NCBI GenBank assembly: GCA_027593305.1
Contig: JAQCJA010000221.1
Span: 1-7,426 of the forward strand
Length of the DNA: 7,426 bases
Direction: 5' to 3'
From: a bacterium
GTDB taxonomy: Bacteria; Latescibacterota; UBA2968; UBA8231
Below the pieces are notes generated by a model. That model ran no database searches, was not told where the DNA came from, and saw only the letters and a program-made list of their open reading frames with translations. This document shows positions 1 through 5,481 of this stretch, piece by piece. The position numbers and the translations under genes are program-made. The first letter of the stretch is position 1; every line of letters starts with the position of its first letter.

Positions 1-22
1 TGGGGCAAAATGGCCAAAACAG

Positions 23-61
23 CAACGGGTTTCGAGAGCATGAAAGTCTCGCAACCCATTG
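23..61 (-). terminator. Candidate intrinsic terminator downstream of tRNA-Tyr
   Basis: Arms at 23-37 and 47-61 form an almost perfect 15-bp stem with a 9-nt loop (38-46). There is one internal mismatch and one G-T wobble. Read on the minus strand, the stem lies 10 nt past the CCA end of the tRNA and is followed by a short, interrupted T run (TTTT at 19-16). Position and stem strength fit a Rho-independent terminator for the tRNA transcript. The U tract is poor and does not follow the stem directly, so the hairpin could instead protect or help process the precursor 3' end. Confidence 0.55.
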
Positions 62-71
62 TCCTGCAATA

Positions 72-156
72 TGGTGGGGAGAGCAGGATTCGAACCTGCG
101 AAGGCGAAGCCAGCAGATTTACAGTCTGCCCTCGTTGACCGCTTGAGTATCTCCCC
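72..156 (-). tRNA. tRNA-Tyr (anticodon GUA), CCA encoded
   Basis: The whole class II cloverleaf can be folded by eye. The acceptor stem is GGGGAGA (156-150) with TCTCCCC (82-76), discriminator A at 75, and an encoded CCA at 74-72. The anticodon stem GCAGA/TCTGC encloses loop CTGTAAA, with anticodon GTA at 122-120. A long variable arm lies at about 112-100, as expected for bacterial tRNA-Tyr. The T arm is GCAGG, loop TTCGAAT, CCTGC (99-83). Length is 85 nt including CCA. It appears to stand alone rather than in a tRNA cluster: a hairpin follows it and the next upstream gene is the amidohydrolase. The reading as tyrosine is unambiguous. Confidence 0.97.
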
Positions 157-182
157 ACATGACCAGCAAACTCAGCCGGAAA

Positions 183-210
183 AACCTACGGCCATCTGAC
201 AGTCTGTCAA
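183..210 (-). promoter_or_regulatory. Candidate sigma70-type promoter for tRNA-Tyr
   Basis: On the minus strand a perfect -35 hexamer TTGACA (210-205) is followed after 16 bp by TAGGTT (188-183), which matches TATAAT at 3 of 6 positions. Transcription would start near 176, giving a leader of about 20 nt before the tRNA 5' end at 156. The -35 is embedded in a 13-bp inverted repeat, TGACAG-T-CTGTCA (197-209). The perfect -35 and the spacing support the call; the weak -10 limits it. The element lies in the 66-nt gap between the amidohydrolase stop codon and the tRNA. Confidence 0.5.
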
Positions 211-222
211 GGCACGGGCAGC

Positions 223-1383
223 TCAAGCATCCAGTTGTGTGTAGTTCCCGGCGCTGGTCCAGTCCTGGCGACTGCGACCATTCAGGTCCCAGACGATTCG
301 CCCGGCCCGCACTGTCATCTCACATTCCAGGCGATGGCGCCCTGGCAGACGCGCCTTGCCGGAGTCGACGAAGCCAAAGTTGCCCTGGCGCATGTCCAGT
401 ACGGCCACGTCCGCCACAGCGCCTGGTGTCAGGTGGCCGAGCTCTGGATGGCGGATGACTTCGGCGGGGCGCTGCGTCGACCGGTAGATGACTTCCTGCA
501 GACTCATGCCCATGGCCAGGAACTTGGACATCGTCGCCGGCATCACCGCATTCGGCGCCAGGCGACTGGACTTGTGCAGATCGGTGCTGATCGTGTCCGG
601 TGGAAAGCCCTGCTCCATGGCGGGCACGGCAATACGGAACCAGAAGCTGCCGCCGCCGTGTCCGGTATCGAACAATACGCCACGCTCCCGCGCCTGCCAG
701 ACGTAGTCGTTGACCTTTTTGCTGTCATCGAGCAGGGGAATGTGGGAGGCGTAGAGGTGGGTGTGCATGTCCCCGGGTTCCATACGTTCCAGCAGCTGCT
801 TGTAGGAGCGCGTCGGCTTCGGCGCGAAGTCGATCATGGCGATGGTGTCGGACAGGCGTGCCGCCTCCAGGGCACCGCCGGCACTCTCCCAGCCCGGGCC
901 ACCGAAGTGCGCCGCCTTGGCGCCGATGCAGTGGTCGGGATAGCGGCGGATCGCCTCGGCACACTTCTCCGGGATCATCTCCGTCACATCCTGCTCCGGG
1001 CTGCCGATCATGCCGGCGCCGACGATGTTGACCAGGATATAGACGCGCGTCATGGATGGTTTGACGATGGTTTCGATGCAGTCGTCGATGTCCTTCCAAC
1101 CCGGCCCCCCGGTGTCGACGACCGTCGTCACACCATTGGGCAGGGAGTGCTGGTCGGGGAACAGCCAGCCGTTGTAGCCCCCGTATACATGAACGTGGAT
1201 GTCGATAAGGCCCGGCGTCACGTAGAGCCCGGAGACATCGGCGCTGCGTTTGGCTTCCACATTGAGATTGGCACCGACGGCCTGAATGGTGCTGTCACTG
1301 ATGGCGACGTCGGCAATGCCATCCACACTGTTCTTCGGGTCGATTACGTGGCCGCCGCGCAGGAGCAGGTCGCATACTGCCAT
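223..1383 (-). CDS. Amidohydrolase, COG3964 (Atu3266/EF0837-type) metallohydrolase
   Basis: A 386-residue TIM-barrel amidohydrolase that hydrolyses an amide or ester bond with a binuclear metal centre, probably in the cytoplasm since no signal peptide is seen. The metal ligands are all present: HVH at residues 63-65 after PGLID, candidate carboxylated Lys156 in GAKAAHFGG, His207/His209 in MHTHL, His242 in DTGHGGGSF, and catalytic Asp268 in STDLH. The N-terminal strand (LLLRGGHVIDP) and the C-terminal stretch ending in TVRAGRIVWD form the usual small beta-sandwich. From recall, the related Atu3266 hydrolyses acetylated (R)-mandelate-type and N-acetyl-D-amino-acid-like substrates, while EF0837 has no firm substrate; specificity here is therefore open. 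The ATG at 1383 is preceded by AAGGAAG at a 9-nt spacing. The gene is divergent from the mdh operon and may be co-regulated with it. Family confidence is high, substrate confidence low. Confidence 0.9.
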   Translation of the reverse strand: MAVCDLLLRGGHVIDPKNSVDGIADVAISDSTIQAVGANLNVEAKRSADVSGLYVTPGLIDIHVHVYGGYNGWLFPDQHSLPNGVTTVVDTGGPGWKDIDDCIETIVKPSMTRVYILVNIVGAGMIGSPEQDVTEMIPEKCAEAIRRYPDHCIGAKAAHFGGPGWESAGGALEAARLSDTIAMIDFAPKPTRSYKQLLERMEPGDMHTHLYASHIPLLDDSKKVNDYVWQARERGVLFDTGHGGGSFWFRIAVPAMEQGFPPDTISTDLHKSSRLAPNAVMPATMSKFLAMGMSLQEVIYRSTQRPAEVIRHPELGHLTPGAVADVAVLDMRQGNFGFVDSGKARLPGRHRLECEMTVRAGRIVWDLNGRSRQDWTSAGNYTQLDA

Positions 1384-1390
1384 GGAGAGA

Positions 1391-1454
1391 TTCTTCCTTT
1401 CGCGAAGAAAACGCAGGTCGCTGAAAATCGAGGGTCAACTGAGGGGCAAGTATA
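1391..1454 (-). promoter_or_regulatory. Candidate promoter and leader of the amidohydrolase gene
   Basis: On the minus strand TATACT (1454-1449) matches the -10 consensus at 5 of 6 positions. No convincing -35 sits 16-18 bp upstream (best options are CTTCCC/TTCCCG-like at about 1478-1472), so an activator may be needed or the site may be fortuitous. The resulting leader of about 60 nt carries the Shine-Dalgarno AAGGAAG (1399-1393). The leader can fold as TTCTTC (1409-1404), a 7-nt loop, and GAAGAA (1396-1391), which overlaps the Shine-Dalgarno. The same place contains the 8-bp palindrome TTCGCGAA (1399-1406). Confidence 0.3.
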
Positions 1455-1501
1455 GAGCATCGCTGGCCTAGCGGGAAGGTCGAGGCAGGCGGGCGCTCAG
1501 C

Positions 1502-1566
1502 TTGTCATGAACCGCGGGATGCGGCAGATTCTCCACTTGTTGAGTTTCCTCACAGATAACAAGGAG
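1502..1566 (+). promoter_or_regulatory. mdh operon leader: weak promoter candidate, structured ribosome binding site
   Basis: The Shine-Dalgarno AAGGAG (1561-1566) lies 8 nt before the mdh ATG and is clear. Just upstream, CTTGT and TGAG (1536-1544), loop TTTC, CTCA (1549-1552), a 6-nt bulge and ACAAG (1559-1563) can form a bulged hairpin that pairs part of the Shine-Dalgarno. The best promoter match is TTGTCA (1502-1507), a 17-bp spacer and CAGATT (1525-1530). This is only a moderate -35 with a poor -10, so the promoter is tentative. I see no recognisable riboswitch, nor a clear long operator palindrome, in the rest of this 191-bp divergent region. Confidence 0.35.
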
Positions 1567-1574
1567 TATCCCAG

Positions 1575-2561
1575 ATGCCTCGCACTGTACGTGTTGCCGT
1601 GACCGGCGCCGCCGGCCAGATCGGTTACGCTCTGCTTCCGCGGCTCGCCTCGGGGTCGGTCTTCGGCCCCGACACGCGTGTGTCGCTGAGCCTGCTCGAG
1701 ATCACACCCGCTCTGCCCGCCCTCGAGGGGGTGGTCATGGAGTTGCAGGACTGTGCCTTCCCGCTGCTGGGTGACATCCGTGTCACGGACAACGCCGAAG
1801 AAGCCTTCGACGGCATCAACTGGGGGCTCCTGGTGGGCTCCAAGCCGCGCGGCAAGGGTATGGAGCGTGGCGATCTGATCAAGGAGAACGGGCCGATCTT
1901 TGTCGGGCAGGGCAAGGCCCTGTCCAAGGCCGCAGCGAACGTCCAGGTCCTGGTCGTCGGCAACCCGGCCAACACCAACAGCCTGATCGCCATGAAGCAC
2001 GGCGTGAAGGGTGGCATTCCGCGCGAACGCTTCCATGCCATGACCCGCCTCGATCAGAATCGCGCCATGGCGCAGCTGGCGGCCAAGGCGGGCACCGACG
2101 TCGCCGATGTCACGAATATGACGATCTGGGGCAATCATTCGGCGACGCAGTATCCCGATGCCGAGAATGCCAAGATCAAGGGACGCCCGTGCACCGATGT
2201 CATCGGCCACGTGGGCTGGTTGCAGGGCGAATTCATCCAACTCATCCAGCAGCGCGGCGCTGCCGTCATCGCCGCCCGCGGCCTGTCGTCAGCGGCATCG
2301 GCGGCCAATGCCGCGCTGGATCATGTCATGAGTGTCGATTCGGCTACGCCCCAGGGCCACTGGTTCTCGGCGGCGGTTGCCGGTGACGGCAGTTACGGCA
2401 TCGACGAGGATCTGATTTTCGGCTATCCCGTCCGGTCCGACGGCAAGGGCAATGTCAGCATCGTCAAGGGCCTCGAACTGAGTGAATTCGCCCGCGCCAG
2501 GATCGCCGCGACGGAGAAGGAACTGCAGGAAGAGCGTGCCGTCGTGCAGGGCCTGTTCTGA
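1575..2561 (+). CDS. mdh: Malate dehydrogenase (NAD-dependent, cytosolic-type)
   Basis: Oxidises malate to oxaloacetate with NAD+ in the TCA cycle. At 328 residues it has the usual length for the bacterial and eukaryotic-cytosolic MDH type (TIGR01759-like). The Rossmann motif GAAGQIG is at residues 11-17. Substrate arginines sit in KPRGKGMER (Arg92, Arg98). VVGNPANTN is at about 127-135. The catalytic block MTRLDQNR holds Asp160 and Arg163, and IWGNHSATQYPD holds the catalytic His188, 28 residues after the Asp as in the family. RGLSSAASAANAA (about 235-247) is also typical. The ATG at 1575 has AAGGAG 8 nt upstream. The gene heads a five-gene operon, and its stop codon overlaps the likely start of the methyltransferase. 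Gln161 replaces the more common His (TRLDHNR), a variant I recall from Legionella/Coxiella-like MDHs. All catalytic residues are intact, so a genuine MDH is by far the likeliest reading. Confidence 0.96.
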   Translation: MPRTVRVAVTGAAGQIGYALLPRLASGSVFGPDTRVSLSLLEITPALPALEGVVMELQDCAFPLLGDIRVTDNAEEAFDGINWGLLVGSKPRGKGMERGDLIKENGPIFVGQGKALSKAAANVQVLVVGNPANTNSLIAMKHGVKGGIPRERFHAMTRLDQNRAMAQLAAKAGTDVADVTNMTIWGNHSATQYPDAENAKIKGRPCTDVIGHVGWLQGEFIQLIQQRGAAVIAARGLSSAASAANAALDHVMSVDSATPQGHWFSAAVAGDGSYGIDEDLIFGYPVRSDGKGNVSIVKGLELSEFARARIAATEKELQEERAVVQGLF

Positions 2562-3376
2562 TCGAAGATTACGATCCTGCCGCCGCCTATACCGGTGCGC
2601 AGGCACGCTTCTACGATAGCTATTTCACCGGCCTGGATGGTGAGGTGGAGTTCTACCGCGACCACGCCATCGCCGGTGGTGGTCCGGTTCTCGAAGCCGG
2701 CTGCGGCACGGGACGTATTCTGTTTCCCGTTGCCGCCGCCGGCATCGACATTACGGGGCTCGAACTGGCGCCGGAGATGGTCGCCCAGGCTCGCCAGCAC
2801 AGCCTCCGGCTTCCCGAAGAAGTGCAGCGCCGGGTCACCATCGTCGAGGGCGACATGCGCGCTCTGCCGACGGCGGCAAGCGGTCCCTTTGCGCTGATCT
2901 GCCTGCCCTATCGCACCTTCCAGCATCTGCTGACGACGCAGGACCAGCTGGCCGCCCTGCGCGGGTTTCATCAGCGTCTTGCCGCCAGTGGCCGGTTGGT
3001 GCTGAATCAGTTTGATCCGACGGCGGATATGGTGCGGGTTCTCAGCGACCCTGAGCCTTCGGACCAGGTCAGCGAACTGCCGGTGGACATGGAGTTTGCC
3101 GAGCCGGGTTCCACGCGCACCGTGCGGGTCCGCTATCGACGCGGCTACGCTCTGCAGGCACAGATCCTGCAGCAGCTCTTCTACTACGAAATCCTCGATG
3201 GTGGCCACGTCGTGAACGTGGAACAGGGGGAGCTGTTGCTGCGTTACACCTACCGTTATGAGATGGAACACCTGCTCGAGCTTGCCGGCTTTCGTGTGTT
3301 GTCGCTGGCAGGTGATTTCGCCGGCAGCCCCTATGGCGGCTGCGGTGAACAGGTCTGGGTTGCCGAGGTCGCCTGA
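2558..3376 (+). CDS. Class I SAM-dependent methyltransferase (start uncertain)
   Basis: A Rossmann-fold methyltransferase of the small-molecule (Methyltransf_25/11-like) kind; the substrate is unknown. Counting from 2558 (272 residues), motif I EAGCGTG is at residues 46-52, the acidic end of strand 2 is in GLEL (Glu69), EGDMR (Asp99) is motif II-like, ICLPYRTFQHL (about 114-124) is motif IV-like, and GRLVLNQFDP follows. The C-terminal part has the YRYEMEHLLELAGF pattern typical of this group and ends in GEQVWVAEVA. The only ordinary start codon in frame is GTG at 2645, which would give 243 residues. That start would cut off DYDPAAAYTGAQARFYD and YFTGLDGE, which look like the family N-terminal segment, and it has no convincing Shine-Dalgarno. 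The frame stays open to a CTG at 2558 that overlaps the mdh stop as CTGA, so I chose that start. One nucleotide separates its stop from the racemase GTG. Confidence 0.82.
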   Translation: MIEDYDPAAAYTGAQARFYDSYFTGLDGEVEFYRDHAIAGGGPVLEAGCGTGRILFPVAAAGIDITGLELAPEMVAQARQHSLRLPEEVQRRVTIVEGDMRALPTAASGPFALICLPYRTFQHLLTTQDQLAALRGFHQRLAASGRLVLNQFDPTADMVRVLSDPEPSDQVSELPVDMEFAEPGSTRTVRVRYRRGYALQAQILQQLFYYEILDGGHVVNVEQGELLLRYTYRYEMEHLLELAGFRVLSLAGDFAGSPYGGCGEQVWVAEVA

Positions 3377-3377
3377 C

Positions 3378-4574
3378 GTGACGGCAAGCCTGTGGACGTG
3401 GTGTGACATCAACGATGGTGCTTTGCGTGCGAATGTGCAGAGCCTGCGGCGCGCACTGGCGCCGCCGACGCGACTCGGAATTGTCGTCAAGAGTGACGCC
3501 TACGGCCACGGCCTGTCGGATTCAGCGACAACATTCGCTGCCGCCGGCGCCGACTGGCTCATCGTGCACACACCCGCCGAAGCAGACCATTTGCGGGATG
3601 CAGGGATTCAGGTGCCGATCCTCGTCTGTGGGCCAACCCACGCGGAACAGGCCGCAGGTGTGGTTGCTGCCGAAGCCCGGGTTGTCGTTTTCGACAGGGA
3701 CGTCATCCGGGCTCTCGGGGATGCGGGCCACCGCGCTGGCTCGCCGGTTCGAGTGCATCTGAAGGTCGAGACGGGCACGCACCGGCAGGGCGTTGCCATC
3801 GATGCAGTCGTCGACATGGCACGCTTCATATTGGCAACAGAGGGTGTGGAGCTGGAGGGTGTCTGTACGCACTTTGCCGACGTTGAAGATGGTGAGGATC
3901 ACGCCTTTGCCCGGCACCAGCTGGCGGGTCTCGACCGTGCCCGAGACTTCTTGCGGGCTGCCGGCATCCATATCGACCTGTGCCACGCTGCAAGCTCGGC
4001 AGCGACGATCGTGCTGCCGGAGAGCCGTGCCGATCTGGTGCGTGTCGGCATTGCCGCGTATGGCATGTGGCCCTCCGATGCGATCGAGCACCTGGCCAAG
4101 ACCTCGATGCCCGACTTGAGGCTGCAGCCGGCGCTGGCGTGGCGGGCCCGAGTTGCGCAGGTAAAGGACATGGAACCCGGGGGATCGGTCGGCTACGGCC
4201 GCACGTGGCACGCGCGAGGTCTGCAGGTACGGCGGCTGGCGATCCTGCCCGTGGGCTATCATGAGGGTTTTCCCCGAACCCGTTCGAATGCGGGCCACGT
4301 ACTGCTGCGTGGCATGTCGGCGCCGGTGCGCGGTCGCGTGTGTATGAATCTGCTGATGGTGGATGTCACCGAAATCGAGCACGCGACGGGCGCGCCCGTG
4401 CAGGCGGGGGAAGTTGCCACGCTGCTGGGTGTCGATGGGCGGGCCTGCATCCGTGCCGACCAGTTTGCCGATTGGGCGGCAACCATCCAGTACGAGATCA
4501 TCGCCCGTATCCACCCCTGTGTGCCGCGTCGGCGCCACGACAGCCGATGTATGACGGAAAGGATGGCAACATGA
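3378..4574 (+). CDS. Alanine racemase family PLP enzyme (fold type III), divergent
   Basis: A 398-residue PLP enzyme expected to racemise an amino acid, with an N-terminal barrel and C-terminal beta domain. Key residues: PLP lysine Lys38 in VVKSDAYGHG; Lys129 and Arg136 in KVETGTHRQG; His165 in THFAD; Arg222 in VRVGIAAYG (PLP ring nitrogen); catalytic base Tyr273 in VGYGRTW; Tyr294 in PVGYHEGFPR; Met323 in GRVCMN; Tyr372 in QYEI near the end. It differs from the consensus at several places: HAASSAA for the usual HAANSAA, GYHEG for GYADG, and CMN for CMD. These suggest an altered pocket or activity. The GTG at 3378 is chosen because GAGG (3365-3368) lies 9 nt upstream and homology begins at once (WTWCDINDGAL); the frame is open further upstream but only as a shadow of the methyltransferase gene. 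The stop overlaps the next ATG as ATGA. Clustering with degradative enzymes favours a catabolic racemase over D-alanine synthesis. Confidence 0.88.
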   Translation: MTASLWTWCDINDGALRANVQSLRRALAPPTRLGIVVKSDAYGHGLSDSATTFAAAGADWLIVHTPAEADHLRDAGIQVPILVCGPTHAEQAAGVVAAEARVVVFDRDVIRALGDAGHRAGSPVRVHLKVETGTHRQGVAIDAVVDMARFILATEGVELEGVCTHFADVEDGEDHAFARHQLAGLDRARDFLRAAGIHIDLCHAASSAATIVLPESRADLVRVGIAAYGMWPSDAIEHLAKTSMPDLRLQPALAWRARVAQVKDMEPGGSVGYGRTWHARGLQVRRLAILPVGYHEGFPRTRSNAGHVLLRGMSAPVRGRVCMNLLMVDVTEIEHATGAPVQAGEVATLLGVDGRACIRADQFADWAATIQYEIIARIHPCVPRRRHDSRCMTERMAT

Positions 4575-5470
4575 CCGCGCCCTGGCGGGGGATCTTCTCG
4601 ATCCTCATCACGCCCTTCACACACACGCTGGAGCTGGACGAGGTGGGCCTGCTGCGTCAGGTCGATTTCTGCGTTGACGCCGGCGCTGCCGGTGTTGTGG
4701 GTCCCGCCAATGCATCGGAGTGGCCGACGTTGTCTGATGACGAGCGGCGTCGATGGATTCGCATCGTCGTTGAGCAGACGGCAGGGCGGATTCCCGTGAT
4801 TGCTGCTGTCACCCACGGTCACGCCAGGGCTGCTGCAGAACTGGCACGCTACGCCGAACAGGTGGGGGCCGATGGCATCATGGCCATGCCGCCACCGATC
4901 CTGAAACCGGACGAGGCCGGTTGTGCGCAGTATTTCCGCCAGCTCGCCAGTTCCGTGCAACTGCCGCTCATCCTGCAGAACTATGCAGCCCCGCTGGGCA
5001 CACCGATGAAGGCGGCCGCTCTGGCCGAGCTGTGCCGCCAGGTGCCCAGCATCGAGTACATCAAGGAGGAGGTGCCACCGGAGCCGCGCATGATCTCGGC
5101 GACGCTTGCTGCCGTGGGCGACGCCTGCCGTGGCATATTCGGCGGGCAGGGCGGTATCTACCTGATCGACGAGTTTCATCGCGGTGCTGCAGGCAACATG
5201 CCCGGAGCACACACGACGGACGTCCTCGTCGACATCTGGAAGCAACTGGAAGCGGGGGAGATCGATGCCGCCCGTGTCGTCTTCCACAGGATGCTGCCGT
5301 TGATGATCTTCGAGCGCCTCTACGGGATCGCGGTCTACAAGGAAGTGATGAAGTCTCGCGGTATCATCGATTGTACGGCCCGGCGCGCGCCGGGGCCCGC
5401 AATCGATGCCGACGATCGCCGCGAACTGGAACCTGCCATGGCCCAGGTCGCAGCCATGTTCCGCATATAG
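4571..5470 (+). CDS. DapA/NanA-family aldolase or dehydratase, non-canonical
   Basis: A 299-residue TIM-barrel class I lyase that uses a Schiff-base lysine and normally handles pyruvate or a 2-keto acid. The fold and lysine are clear: FSILITPF at the start, GVVGPANASEWPTLSDDER at about 41-59, and Lys165 in IEYIKEE. The FGGQGG segment at 190-195 and RGAAGNMPG at 204-212 form the usual strand before the C-terminal helices. It is not a dihydrodipicolinate synthase: the Thr-Thr of the GTTGE motif is Asn47-Ala48, and the Tyr of the YNvP motif aligns with Gln136 in LQNYAAP. Variants with NASE are, from recall, an uncharacterised branch of the family, often found in catabolic clusters. The ATG at 4571 has AAAGGA 7 nt upstream and overlaps the racemase stop. 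Probable role: cleaving or dehydrating a 2-keto-3-deoxy acid or a similar pathway intermediate. Family sure, reaction unknown. Confidence 0.9.
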   Translation: MTAPWRGIFSILITPFTHTLELDEVGLLRQVDFCVDAGAAGVVGPANASEWPTLSDDERRRWIRIVVEQTAGRIPVIAAVTHGHARAAAELARYAEQVGADGIMAMPPPILKPDEAGCAQYFRQLASSVQLPLILQNYAAPLGTPMKAAALAELCRQVPSIEYIKEEVPPEPRMISATLAAVGDACRGIFGGQGGIYLIDEFHRGAAGNMPGAHTTDVLVDIWKQLEAGEIDAARVVFHRMLPLMIFERLYGIAVYKEVMKSRGIIDCTARRAPGPAIDADDRRELEPAMAQVAAMFRI

Positions 5471-5481
5471 GGGAGCTGCAG

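Noticed and set aside
72..1383. tRNA-Tyr as the attachment site of an integrated catabolic island
   Set aside because: Integration usually occurs at the tRNA 3' end, which here faces away from the amidohydrolase gene. No integrase or repeated 3' tRNA fragment is visible in the window.
235..1455. Plus-strand open frame of about 406 codons opposite the amidohydrolase gene
   Set aside because: It mirrors a gene with a complete set of catalytic motifs. Long antisense frames are expected in high-GC coding DNA, and its translation shows no recognisable domain.
3258..3377. Upstream extension of the racemase frame by 40 codons
   Set aside because: It overlaps the conserved C-terminus of the methyltransferase. 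GTG 3378 has a well-placed GAGG and starts at the family N-terminus.
4340..4570. Upstream extension of the DapA-like frame
   Set aside because: It overlaps the conserved racemase C-terminus. ATG 4571 with AAAGGA and the ATGA overlap is the natural start.
4921..5481. Sulfatase frame stays open about 187 codons upstream, suggesting a fusion protein
   Set aside because: The upstream part overlaps the DapA-like gene out of frame and is Arg/Gly/Pro-rich shadow sequence. The ATG at 5482 has a strong Shine-Dalgarno and begins exactly at the sulfatase core.
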